NCBI RefSeq assembly: GCF_902459705.1
Contig: NZ_CABPRU010000002.1
Coordinates: forward strand, 62,001-126,000
Direction: 5' to 3'
DNA: 64,000 nucleotides
Source of the DNA: Pandoraea terrigena
GTDB taxonomy: Bacteria; Pseudomonadota; Gammaproteobacteria; Burkholderiales; Burkholderiaceae
Position numbers and translations under genes: made by a program
Shown here: positions 1-11,300 of the stretch, piece after piece
Layout of the letters: each line of letters opens with the position of its first letter
How positions within the stretch are numbered: the first letter of the stretch is position 1
The notes under the pieces: generated by a model
What the model was told of the DNA's origin: nothing
Database searches by the model: none
What the model saw: only the letters and a program-made list of their open reading frames with translations

Positions 1-474
1 CCTTACCCCTACTGGAATGCCGCCACCGACGCACCCGCGCAGCGCTTGCGCGGCGATCTGACCTTGCTCGCGGAAATTGCCGAGGCTGGGCTGTGCGATG
101 CGGCCAAGGACATCAGCATGGCCGGCATCGCAGGCACCGCGATGATGCTGGCCGAGTGCTCGCGCGTCGGTCTGGATATCGACCTGTCGCGCCTGCCGAA
201 GCCGCTGGATGTCCCAATCGAACGCTGGCTCGACATATTCCCGAGCTTCGGCTACCTGCTCGCCGTGCGTGAGCCCGATGTGCGCGACGTCATTGCCCGC
301 TTCGAGGCCCGTGAGATCGCTTGCGCCGACATCGGCGCCTTCCGACCGGGGACGAGTGTCGATCTGCAATGGCAAGGAGAGACGGCCACGGTGTGGCGCT
401 TCGATACCCACCCGTTCATCGTACCCACGGACCGCCGAGCCACCCAGCCGTATGCGGTACCAGCCGCCGATTGA
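1..474 (+). CDS. AIR-synthase-related protein (sll0787 type), 5' end outside window
   Basis: The reading frame is open from base 1, so the visible 157 residues are the C-terminal part of a longer protein. They look like the C-terminal domain of the PurM/AIR-synthase superfamily: a glycine/alanine-rich helix (DISMAGIAGTAMMLAE, about residues 37-52) followed by an FPSFGYLLAV strand. AIR-synthase-like proteins of the sll0787 type are a fixed part of the Nit1C nitrilase cluster, and the next two genes are two other members of that set. The biochemical role of this protein in Nit1C is not established. The nitrilase, radical-SAM and acyltransferase members would be expected upstream, outside the window. 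A 27-bp gap separates it from the next gene, so they are probably one operon. Confidence 0.8.
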   Translation, partial: PYPYWNAATDAPAQRLRGDLTLLAEIAEAGLCDAAKDISMAGIAGTAMMLAECSRVGLDIDLSRLPKPLDVPIERWLDIFPSFGYLLAVREPDVRDVIARFEAREIACADIGAFRPGTSVDLQWQGETATVWRFDTHPFIVPTDRRATQPYAVPAAD

Positions 475-501
475 CCGAATCCCGTCCTTGAGGATACCCC
501 T

Positions 502-783
502 ATGCCCATCACCCATTTCATCGTGAAGTGGCCCGACGACACGGAGATGCGCTGCTACTCGCCGTCGACCGTCGTGCGCGACTTCCTTCGTCCCGGCGAA
601 TACGCCATCGACGAGTTCCTCGATACGGCCAATCGCGCACTTGTGGCGGCATCCGACCGCGTTCGGGCTAAGTTCGGCTACGCCTGCTCGTCCGCGATGG
701 ACCAGTGGAACGTGATCGAGCGTGCCGCCGAGCCGTACCGATCGATTCCAGCCGCGTGCGTGACAGTGCTCAGCGTCGATTGA
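502..783 (+). CDS. MSMEG_0570-type small protein (Nit1C cluster)
   Basis: This 93-residue protein has the features I recognise in the MSMEG_0570 family, annotated elsewhere as a nitrogen-starvation-response protein: an ITHFIVKWPDD start, a YSPSTVVRDF segment and a C-X-Y region followed by DQWNVIE. No catalytic motif is evident and no signal peptide is seen. The family is known mainly by its constant association with Nit1C genes, and its function is unknown. It lies 27 bp after the AIR-synthase-like gene and 40 bp before the flavin oxidoreductase. An AGGATACCCCT ribosome-binding region precedes the ATG. The family call rests on the sequence together with the neighbours. Confidence 0.75.
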   Translation: MPITHFIVKWPDDTEMRCYSPSTVVRDFLRPGEYAIDEFLDTANRALVAASDRVRAKFGYACSSAMDQWNVIERAAEPYRSIPAACVTVLSVD

Positions 784-823
784 TGCGGCGTCGCCCCTCA
801 TACAAGTATCAGGAGATATCAGC

Positions 824-2092
824 ATGACGACTCAACCCTTCAACCCGGATGCCCATTGCAGCGTCGTTATCGTCGGCGGCGGTCAGGCCGGCCTATCGAT
901 GAGCTACTACCTCAAAGCGCGCGGGATCGATCACGTGGTGCTCGAAAAGCACACGGTGACGCATACCTGGCGCGAACAGCGCTGGGACGCGTTCTGCCTT
1001 GTCACGCCGAACTGGCAATGCGCGCTGCCGGGCTATCCGTACCAGGGAGACGACCCCCACGGGTTCATGAAAAAGGACGAGATCATTGCCTATCTGGACG
1101 GCTTCATTCGCCACGTGGATGCACCGGTGCGTGAAGGTGTTGCCGTGTCGCGCATCAGCAAGCGTGCGCAGGGCGGCTACCTCGTGCAGACGTCGGACGG
1201 CGCCTTCAATGCGGATCAGGTCGTCGTCGCCTCAGGCGGCTATCACACGCCGATCGTGCCGCGCCTGGCAGAACGCTTGCCGGCGTCGATCGTTCAGGTG
1301 CAATCGGCGGACTATCGCAGTGCCTCGGCATTGCCCGCAGGCGCGGTCCTGGTTGTCGGATCCGGTCAATCGGGCGCCCAAATCGCAGAAGACCTGCACC
1401 TCGCTGGCCGAACGGTGTATCTCGCCGTAGGCGAAGCCCCGCGTTGTGCCCGCTTTTATCGGGGCCGGGACGTCGTCGACTGGCTGGCCGACATGAAGTA
1501 CTACGACATGCCTGTGGAAGCGCATCCGCTTCGCGAAGGCGTTCGGGACAATACCAACCACTATGTCACCGGGCGTGATGGCGGCCGCGACATCGATCTG
1601 CGCAAGTTCGCGACCGAAGGCATGGAGCTGTATGGTGCATTAACCGACTATGCCGACGGCCACTTGCGCTTTGCGCCCAATCTCGTCGAGTGCCTGAATG
1701 ACGCGGACGACACCTACAACCGAATCAACGCATCGATCGACAAGTTCATCACGCAACAGGGCATTGAAGCGCCAGTTGGCGGACCGTATCGCCCGGTGTG
1801 GCAACCCGCGCGCGAACGCGAATCGCTCGATCTGGCGGCCAGCGGCATCAGCACCATCATCTGGTGCATCGGTTTCCGGCCCGATTTCAGCTGGGTCGAC
1901 CTGCCCGTTTTCAACGGGCGCGGCTATCCCGGCCACGTGCGTGGCGTGACGCCCGAAGTCGGGCTGTACTTCCTCGGCTTACCGTGGCTGCATACGTGGG
2001 GCTCCGGGCGATTCTCCGGCGTGGCGCGCGATGCCGAGCATCTTGCTGGCATCATTGCGGTCAAGGCGCAAGCCGATGCACGCGCAGCCTGA
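824..2092 (+). CDS. MSMEG_0569-type flavin-dependent oxidoreductase (Nit1C cluster)
   Basis: This 422-residue protein has the two-dinucleotide-fold plan of flavin-containing monooxygenases. An N-terminal FAD motif VVIVGGGQAG lies at about residues 13-22 and a second nucleotide motif VLVVGSGQSG at about 174-183. Between them is VVASGGYHTP, which resembles the FMO identity region. The WREQRWDAFCLVTPNW segment near residue 50 is typical of the MSMEG_0569 family. The protein is probably a soluble NAD(P)H-dependent oxygenase. In Nit1C clusters, which have been linked to growth on cyanide as nitrogen source, an oxygenase of this kind is always present, but its substrate is not established. An AGGAGAT ribosome-binding site 7 bp before the ATG supports the start. 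Confidence 0.82.
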   Translation: MTTQPFNPDAHCSVVIVGGGQAGLSMSYYLKARGIDHVVLEKHTVTHTWREQRWDAFCLVTPNWQCALPGYPYQGDDPHGFMKKDEIIAYLDGFIRHVDAPVREGVAVSRISKRAQGGYLVQTSDGAFNADQVVVASGGYHTPIVPRLAERLPASIVQVQSADYRSASALPAGAVLVVGSGQSGAQIAEDLHLAGRTVYLAVGEAPRCARFYRGRDVVDWLADMKYYDMPVEAHPLREGVRDNTNHYVTGRDGGRDIDLRKFATEGMELYGALTDYADGHLRFAPNLVECLNDADDTYNRINASIDKFITQQGIEAPVGGPYRPVWQPARERESLDLAASGISTIIWCIGFRPDFSWVDLPVFNGRGYPGHVRGVTPEVGLYFLGLPWLHTWGSGRFSGVARDAEHLAGIIAVKAQADARAA

Positions 2093-2105
2093 AGAGACGC
2101 GTGCG

Positions 2106-2943
2106 ATGCCGAACTCACCCGAAGTCTCTCGGACTCACTACGTGGCGAGCATGCCCGAGCTGGCGTTCACAGGCCTGTCGGAGCAGTGGCTCCTGCGCAC
2201 CTGCGGGCACCTGCACTGGACCGCGTTGGCCGCCCAGGCGCAGCTCGCGGCTCCGGACTTCTACGATGCTCAGGGAAACAAGTCCTATGCCGCGTTTACG
2301 GCCATCAAGGTGCGCGACGCGCGCCTCGACGACATCGTCGAAAATCAGCGCTTCGCCATTGAGGCGAGCGTTCGCCGAGTGCCCGGCGCGCGCCATTTCG
2401 GCCAGTATCGGGTATTGACGCCGGAGGCTGTGATTGCGCGCATCGAGATGGTCTCGACGTTCGTGAGACGTGAGCGCCACAGGGACAATCACTCGGTAAG
2501 TCGGGCCATGTTCGAAGCCGGCGCACCGCGTCAGATGCCACCGGCCGCCGCTGAATTGGTGGCCCAGGCCAAACGGTTTCGTGCCGACGACTGGACGCGG
2601 CACAGCCGTCTGCTGCGCGATGCACATGCGACCGAGCACGTTGTCGATTATCTGCCCTGCCCATCACTCGACTTCAACGGCGCAAGTCTGCTCTACTTCG
2701 CCAGCTTCCAATCGATGGTCGAACGCGCGGAATGGCACTGGCGCTCGGCCGCAACCTCCGTGCCACCGGCACTGGTGGAGCGAGAGATGGCGTTCTACGG
2801 CAACGCCAACGTGGGCGAACGCCTCAAGCTTCGGTTCGGCGCACGCTACACGGGGCACGACGGCATCTCTCACTGGTGCTCGATCTCGCGGGCGTCGGAC
2901 AAGGTTCGCATTGCCGACATTGTCACCCACAAGCGGTGGTCAC

Positions 2944-2951
<8 letters not shown>
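2106..2951 (+). CDS. LnmK/Pnap_2097-like acyl-thioester protein
   Basis: The 281-residue product resembles the Pnap_2097 family, relatives of LnmK, the double-hotdog acyltransferase/decarboxylase that turns methylmalonyl-CoA into propionyl-carrier protein in leinamycin synthesis. Supporting segments are MPELAFTGLSEQWLLRTCGH near the N-terminus, the DYLPCPSLDFNGASLLYFASF core near residue 185, and the ARYTGHDGISHWCSI C-terminal part. The reading frame is open further upstream, but ATG 2106 has GAAGAGA before it and lies just after the previous stop. ATG 2076 is an alternative start and would overlap the oxidoreductase gene. The 3' end overlaps the mutase by 8 bp, which fits a substrate link to methylmalonyl-CoA. 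I infer a decarboxylase or acyltransferase role; no carrier protein is seen nearby. Confidence 0.6.
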
Positions 2952-5055
<2,104 letters not shown>

Positions 5056-5288
5056 CGTCGAACGGGTGAGGCCACCTCTGTAAACCACTCGTCGAAGAGA
5101 TCGAAAAGCCGGGCATCGCCTGGCTTGCGATCATGCTCCGTCGGATGCGGTCAATCACTGACCCAAACTGTCCGGTTCGGCGCAACGTCCACAAATGATT
5201 GAGCGATGGGTCTGGCATCCGTATATGCAGATAGGTCGAACTGCGGGCTGCCCACAGACGAGACAGCCCGAGTATCGAAGTGCCAGCG

Positions 5289-5978
5289 TTACTGCTTCAC
5301 CGCATAGACGCGACGCGCAAACTTCGCAATTTCGTAGGCCATAGCGATCGGTTGCTCCGGCGCAAACGCGTGACCGGCATTCGGAACGACCACAACCGTT
5401 ACCCGATCGCCCAGCATGGACTTGAGCACCATTGAGAAGCGGCGAGGGGCAACGGGATCGCTTTCTCCCTGCAAATCCAGAATCGGCGCACTGCCGGCCG
5501 CAAAGTAGTCATCCACCGGCGTCACGTTTCTCGCGTGCGACTCAGCCTCATGGGTTTCGTGATGCCAACCGTCCAGCCAAACAGTCGGGTCGTTCCCTGG
5601 CGCAAAAAACGCTTCCTTCAAGTAAATCAGGCGCTGCGCGCGAGACAGCCGAAGGTCACCTGCACCGTCAATCGCCTTGCGCATTTCGGGGCCAATCGGC
5701 TTCTCGGTCGAGCCTGGCGGGACCTTGCCGGCAGATGCCGCGACAAGTACGACGCCTCGAACCAAATCGGGGCGGTCCGTCGCCACCTGGCGAGCCGGGA
5801 AGTTGCCCCATGCGTGTCCAACGACGACAGCTGGCCCCGCATGTTCGTTCTCGATCACAGCAGCGACGTCGCGCGCGAAGTCGTGCATATTCAGGGCTTC
5901 CATCGGACTGCAGTGGCCTAATGCGTCCAGACACTGATTCCCGCGAGAATGCTCACCGAAAGTACCAGACGCCTGCCA
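5289..5978 (-). pseudogene. Alpha/beta-hydrolase relic, frameshifted near its N-terminus
   Basis: The intact part (204 residues from ATG 5903) has the C-terminal two thirds of an alpha/beta hydrolase: the elbow VVVGHAWGN, AFFAPGNDPTVWLDGW in the cap, an acid in GESDP and a final GHAF histidine. GHAxGN with alanine instead of serine occurs in a subfamily of such hydrolases, so it need not be a lesion. The first 60 or so residues are missing from this frame. A family-like piece (MSSAVSDGRRLVLSVSI) appears in another minus-strand frame just upstream (about 5920-6000), which suggests a frameshift near 5920. The frame itself is open back to a stop at 5979. There are no operon partners. It is most likely a decaying gene between two accessory clusters. 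Confidence 0.55.
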
Positions 5979-6000
5979 TCAGACACCGCAGATGACATCA

Positions 6001-6233
6001 TCGGCAATCCCGATGGGTGAGTTCGGCATCGAAACACATGAGCAATGCCTTCACATGCAGTTCGAGCGAACCGGAGCCTACTGGATTTTCTCCTGTACCG
6101 CCAGCAACGCATCGACGGTTCCACGCGGATTGCCCGCCATGGCCTCGAAACCTTGCATGGCCAAGTGGGGGCTGCAGCGGCCCTTGCAGCAGCCCCGTCG
6201 GCGCTCCCCCATACACACGCGACACCCGCGCGC
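6001..6233. other. Non-coding stretch upstream of the mgo enhancer
   Basis: No convincing gene is seen. Decayed N-terminal hydrolase sequence probably occupies the first few dozen bases. The rest leads into the enhancer-like repeats at 6234. Confidence 0.4.
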
Positions 6234-6260
6234 ACACCTGTCCATTAGTTGAACAGGTGT
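6234..6260. promoter_or_regulatory. Paired enhancer-like site upstream of the mgo operon
   Basis: Two inverted half-motifs are visible: ACACCTGT at 6234-6241 and ACAGGTGT at 6253-6260, with an 11-bp spacer. Their centres are 19 bp apart. The same core and the same 19-bp spacing recur at 17.63 kb. The pair is centred about 107 bp before the predicted start of the sigma-54 promoter at 6328, the usual distance for an activator binding site. I infer that it binds one or both of the Fis-type activators encoded at 15.1 and 51.9 kb. Confidence 0.6.
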
Positions 6261-6327
6261 CATGCGCCGCCTCGGCGCAAGTCGCGCCAAATCCCTTGAT
6301 TATCGAGATTCTTGCGTTTCGAGACGC

Positions 6328-6342
6328 TGGCATCGAACTTGC
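6328..6342 (+). promoter_or_regulatory. Sigma-54 (-24/-12) promoter of the mgo operon
   Basis: TGGCAT, five bases, then TTGC: a near-perfect match to the sigma-54 consensus TGGCAC-N5-TTGC with exact GG-N10-GC spacing. Transcription would start near 6354, leaving a leader of about 75 bases before the GTG at 6430. Confidence 0.7.
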
Positions 6343-6429
6343 TAATCCCTGTGAGCGACGACATGAAAGTCGCTCCGCACCCCCTTCGCGCAGGTCGATT
6401 TCAATATCGTTATCACAAGGACTCCTATC

Positions 6430-7215
6430 GTGGACAAGATCGAACATCTCGAATGTCAGATACAGGAACTTCACGCGACGCTTGCACATCACCCGGTGTT
6501 TCACTCCATCGAATCGATGCAGGGCTTGCAGACGTTCATGGAGTGGCACGTCTTCGCCGTCTGGGATTTCATGTCGCTGGTCAAACGCCTGCAGGCGGAT
6601 CTCACGACGCTCACCCTGCCGTGGATCGCGCCGCGCAACATCCACGCCGCCCGCCTGATCAACGAGATCGTGCTCGGCGAGGAATGCGACGAAACCCCGC
6701 AAGGCCCGATGAGCCACTTCGATCTTTACCTCGCCGCCATGCGCGACGTCGGCGCGGACACGCGTCAGATCGAGAATCTCATCGACCTGCTCGTCAAGGG
6801 TCACAGCGTGAGTGCCGCGCTCGCCGCCGTCGACGCTCCCGCGCCCGTGCTGCGCTTCGTCAACTCGACGTTCGCGACCTGCTACGAAGGCAAGACGCAT
6901 CAGGTGCTCGGCAATTTCTTCTACGGCCGTGAGAATGTCATTCCCGATATGTTCCGAACGCTGCTCGACGGCTGGCAGATCGACCCGAAGGGCGTGCCGT
7001 TGCTGACCTTCTATCTCGAGCGTCACATCGAAGTCGATTCGGGCGAACACGGTCCGGCGGCGCGCGCCATGATCGTCGAAGCTGCGAACCACGACGAGCG
7101 GCTGCTCACCGAGGCGCTGGAAGCCGGCCTGCGCGCCATTGACGAGAGACTGCGCCTGTGGGACGGCCTGCACGCGCATATCGTGGCCTCGCAGAAGGAA
7201 GCCGTCGCCGCCTGA
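6430..7215 (+). CDS. mgoB: DUF3050 haem-oxygenase-like protein, MgoB/PvfA type
   Basis: The 261-residue protein fits DUF3050, a haem-oxygenase-like all-helical family. Visible marks are [21 protein letters not shown] near the N-terminus, a conserved glutamate/aspartate/histidine helix [16 protein letters not shown] near residue 80, and [15 protein letters not shown] near residue 200. These supply the acidic and histidine side chains of a di-iron haem-oxygenase-like oxidase. The first gene of mgoBCAD (mangotoxin/leudiazen signal, Pseudomonas syringae) and of pvfABCD is of this type and works in oxidising the amino-acid-derived intermediate. The start is GTG with an AAGGA ribosome-binding site 8 bp upstream. 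The operon is preceded by a sigma-54 promoter and paired enhancer site. Confidence 0.85.
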   Translation: MDKIEHLECQIQELHATLAHHPVFHSIESMQGLQTFMEWHVFAVWDFMSLVKRLQADLTTLTLPWIAPRNIHAARLINEIVLGEECDETPQGPMSHFDLYLAAMRDVGADTRQIENLIDLLVKGHSVSAALAAVDAPAPVLRFVNSTFATCYEGKTHQVLGNFFYGRENVIPDMFRTLLDGWQIDPKGVPLLTFYLERHIEVDSGEHGPAARAMIVEAANHDERLLTEALEAGLRAIDERLRLWDGLHAHIVASQKEAVAA

Positions 7216-7385
7216 GGACCAAGGCAGGCGAACGGAGGCACGACACCCGGGCCGGCGGGGCGGGCGGTGGGACCAGCGTGCCCCGTGGCACGCGCGGCTG
7301 CCGAAAAAACGCATCGCGGTTCGCCTCGCCGCCCTCCCGCATCGCCAGGATTGCCCGCCGCCGCCCCAACTTTCGAGACAACGCC

Positions 7386-8309
7386 ATGTCATTGCAGAGT
7401 TACGTCAGCCACGCCGACCAGTGGGAACAACGTGCCACGATCCGTTCCCGTCCGCGCCGCATCGTCGAAGACGACGACCTGGGCTATTACCCGGTCGAGC
7501 GGCAGCCGCTGTACGCGCATCCCGCCGTGATCGACGCGGGTCGCGACGTTCAGGACTACATCCTGTTGCAGAGCTTCTACAAGTACATCAACGACGTGAT
7601 CATCTTCGAGACGGAGATCGTCAATCGCACCGCGCTGGCGATCGCCAAATCGCGCTTTCCGTTCGCGTTTCCGTTCGCATGCCGCAGCGACGCCATGTCG
7701 GTGGTCATCGACGAGAACTACCACGCCTACGTGGCAATGGACTATCTCGACCAGGTCGAGCGCAGCACCGGCATCGGGCCGATCGAGCAGAATCGCGAGA
7801 TCGAACTCTCCCGCGCGATTCCGCGCGCCATGGAGTATGTGCCGCCGCAATACGCCGCGGGCATGGAACTGCTCGGCGTGGCGATCTCGGAGAATACGGT
7901 GACGGCCGAAGTCGCCGCCTTCTCGCGCGACACGACGCTCAAGCGCTCGGTCAAGGGCGTCATGGCGGATCATCTCGCTGACGAAGGCCGGCACTCGGTG
8001 TTCTGGATCAACCTGGTCAAGCTCTACTGGTCCGAGATCGACGAAACGGCGCGTGTGGAACTCGGGCGCGGCCTGCCGTTCTTCCTGCGCGAATACCTCA
8101 CCAACGAGCTCCAGCTCGAATTCGACCGCCGTCTGATCGGCACGCTGGATTTGACCGCCGCAACGCGCGAACAGATCGCGAACGACATGGTGGGCGCGTA
8201 TCCGATCACTCATCAGCACCCGATGATCGTCAACATCCGCAAGTTCTTGAAGATGGCGGGGCTGCTCGACCACGAACCCACTCGCGCGGCCATCGCGCAA
8301 TATCTCTGA
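7386..8309 (+). CDS. mgoC: AurF-type di-iron N-oxygenase, MgoC/PvfB type
   Basis: The 307-residue protein belongs to the p-aminobenzoate N-oxygenase (AurF) family. Iron-ligand candidates are the glutamate in IIFETEIVNR (about residue 78), the DENYHAY helix (about 110), the glutamate in SENTVTAEV (about 170) and the DHLADEGRHSVFW helix (about 197-209). The family oxidises amino groups to hydroxylamine or nitro. In the mgo/pvf/ham pathways the relative oxidises the amino acid nitrogen on the way to diazeniumdiolates or pyrazine N-oxides. The reading frame is open further upstream, but ATG 7386 is where family similarity begins. It follows mgoB after 170 bp and sits 10 bp before the NRPS gene. 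Confidence 0.85.
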   Translation: MSLQSYVSHADQWEQRATIRSRPRRIVEDDDLGYYPVERQPLYAHPAVIDAGRDVQDYILLQSFYKYINDVIIFETEIVNRTALAIAKSRFPFAFPFACRSDAMSVVIDENYHAYVAMDYLDQVERSTGIGPIEQNREIELSRAIPRAMEYVPPQYAAGMELLGVAISENTVTAEVAAFSRDTTLKRSVKGVMADHLADEGRHSVFWINLVKLYWSEIDETARVELGRGLPFFLREYLTNELQLEFDRRLIGTLDLTAATREQIANDMVGAYPITHQHPMIVNIRKFLKMAGLLDHEPTRAAIAQYL

Positions 8310-8319
8310 GGAACGAGTC

Positions 8320-11300
8320 ATGAGAGCGATTTCCTTCGCCATCGCGGGCAACAGCCGCCTCGGCGCACGCCTGTTCGCCGCGCTCCACGACATGGGGCAC
8401 GATGTCATCCCGCTGTGCCGTGCAAGCGGCCCGCTCACGGAGATCGCCGCGCAGTTGGGCGTTACCGTTCCCGCGCCGCACGATGCGCCCCCCAGCGTCG
8501 AGTGGCGCATCGACTGCGACGGCACCTTACCGGAAATCGATTGCACCGCCGCGCATGTTTTGACCTTCAAAGCCCACGCGCCGGCGCTCCCGCCGGAGAG
8601 CGCGTCGCTCTCATGGCAGTGGCAAGGCGGCCGGGGCCCTGTCGATCTCGCCAACGCGACCTGCGAGTTCGGGCAGGCCCTGTGCGGGGCTGATATCGTC
8701 GCGCAGATCGATGTCGAAGCCGAAGCCATGCTCGTGGATATCGTCAGTCAGCTCGGACGCGAAGTGCTCACCCCGCAGTCGCTCGCCGCGCGTGATATGA
8801 CCCGCGTCGATCCGGACGGCGTGGTCCTGGATCTGCATCGCCTCTCCGGCTGGCATGCCAGCAACGAGACGGCGCGGGCGGTCGAGCTGGAACCATCACT
8901 GCCCGAAATGATCTCCCGCCGGGCCGTGGTGGCACCTCGCGCCATTGCCCTGCGAGATGCGCAGGGCGACGTCGATTACCGCACCTTCGTGGCGGCATCG
9001 ATGAAACTCGCTACCCAGCTTTCCGGCCGGCTGCCGCAGACCGCCTCCGACGATCAGGCGCTCCCAGTCATCGCCGTGCGCCTGCCCAAGTCGCGGTGGC
9101 TCTACACGGCGATTCTCGGCGTGATTGGCGCGGGCGCGGCCTATGCGCCGCTCGACCCGTCGTTCCCGCCCGAGCGCGTGCGCCAGATAATCGAACAAAG
9201 CCGCGCCACCTGCCTGATCACCGACGACGCCTTCGACGCCGGCGTGCTTGACGGGCTGGACATCCAGGTGATCCGGCTGAACGCGCTCGATGCGGCGGAC
9301 ATGGACATCGGCTTGACGGCGTGGCCCGTTCAGCGCTTTCCCGAACGCGCGAGCCGCTGCGCCATCACAATCTTCACCTCGGGCTCCACGGGCGTGCCGA
9401 AGGGCGTGATGCTCACGCATCGCAACATCGTGCACTTCTGCCATTGGTATCGCGATTACATCGGCCTCGACGCAAGCTCGCGCGCGCTGCAATTCTGCAC
9501 CGTGGCGTTCGACGTCTCGCTGCTCGACATTTTCCCGACCTTCCTTGCGGGCGCGATGCTGGTCATTCCGACCGAGGCGCAGCGGCACGCGCTGGACGAC
9601 CTGAGCGCGCTGATCGACCGGGAAGCCGTGACGCACGCCTTTCTGCCCCCCGCCTTGCTTGGCGTGATGCCCGACGCGGCATGGCCCGCGCTGCGCCACC
9701 TCCTCACGGGGGGCGACGTATGCTTCCCCGAGACCATCGCTCGCTGGAGCCGGGGGCGGGCATTCCACAACATCTTCGGCCCGGCGGAATGCACGGTGCT
9801 CGTCACCATTGCGCGATTGCAGGCAGGCGACAGCAACCGGCTGATCGGAAAACCCATGGCGAATGTGCGTTGCTACGTACTCACGCCGTCGGGCGACCCC
9901 GCGCTGACGGGCGAGCCGGGCGAGTTGTGCGTGGCAGGCGCCGGCGTCGCCGATGGTTATCTGCACCGCCCCGACCTGACGGCGAGCAGCTTCGTGCCGA
10001 ACCCGTTCGCCGATCCGAACGGCCAGTGGCCGGCGTCGTCCAGCGAGACGCTGTATCGCACAGGCGATATCGTGCAATGGGCAGACGACGGCACACTGCA
10101 TTTCGTCGGGCGACGCGACGCGCAAGTCAAGATCCGTGGTTTTCGCGTCGAGCTCGGCGAGATCGAATCGGCCGCACTCGCCACCGGCCTGTTCGGGCAG
10201 TGCGCGTGCGTGGTTGACGAGCACAAGCGCATTCGCGGCTTCGTCGCCCGGACGCTGACGGCCGGAGCGAGCGCGCAAACGCTGCGCGAGCGTCTCGCGG
10301 CACGGCTGCCCGACTACATGGTGCCGTACGAGATCGTCGAGCTCGACGCGCTGCCCGCCACCCACAACGGCAAGATCGACCGCCGGGCACTTGCCGCCAT
10401 GCCCGCGCGGCAAAACGCGTCCGGCGACGCTGCGAAACCGGAACCCCTCACGCAAACGGAGACGGACCTTCGCGCGCTGTGGGCCCGGCTTCTCGATCTC
10501 GAGCCGTTCGAGATCGGACGCGACGATTCGTTCTTCAACCTGGGCGGTCACTCGCTGCTGGTTTCGCGGCTGATGCTGGCGGTCAAGAAGGAGTTCGGCG
10601 GCAATGCGCCGCTCGCACGCTTCATGGAACGTCCGACCATCGCCGCATTGGCATCGTTGCTCGCCAACGATGCCGTGAACAAGGGCGAACGGATTCCGCA
10701 ACGGGTGTTCGACGACATGGTGCTGCCCGACGAGATTCGGCCCGTGGACGGGTTGCGCCCCGCAGCCGATGGCGCGCGCGCCATTCTGCTCACCGGCGCG
10801 AACGGCTTTCTCGGCACGTTCATTGCCGCTGAACTGATCGCGCAAACCCAGGCAACGGTGCATTGCATGGTGCGCGCGGCCAGCCAGAAAGAAGGCGAAG
10901 CGCGTCTCGCGCAGGCCTTGCAGGCGAACGGCCTCGGTCACCTGGCCGGTCACCCGCGGCTGAAGGTCGTGCTCGGCGATCTGGCCCGCCCCCGCCTCGG
11001 ACTGTCGCCCGAGACATGGCGTGCTTTCGCGCGCGAGATCGACGCGATCTACCACAATGGCGCACACGTCAATCACGTCTACGACTATCCGTACCTGTAC
11101 GACGCCAACGTCGGCGCGACGCTGGAATTGCTGCGCCTGGCATGCGAGTTGCGCAACAAGTCCATGCATTTCGTCTCGACGCTGTCGGCCGCGAGCGCCA
11201 TGGACGCCGCCGGACACGTGCTGGAGCAAGGCCCGGCACGTAACGCCCCCGCCTTCGTGAACAACGGCTACAACGTAACGAAGTGGGTCGCGGAGCATCT

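Noticed and set aside
5998-7392. 464-residue minus-strand open frame over mgoB
   Set aside because: It runs opposite a recognisable DUF3050 gene and through the promoter; arginine-rich translation without motifs.
8896-11298. 800-residue open frame on the minus strand opposite the NRPS gene
   Set aside because: It is antisense to a clear NRPS with intact motifs; the translation has no family-like features and is a product of high GC.
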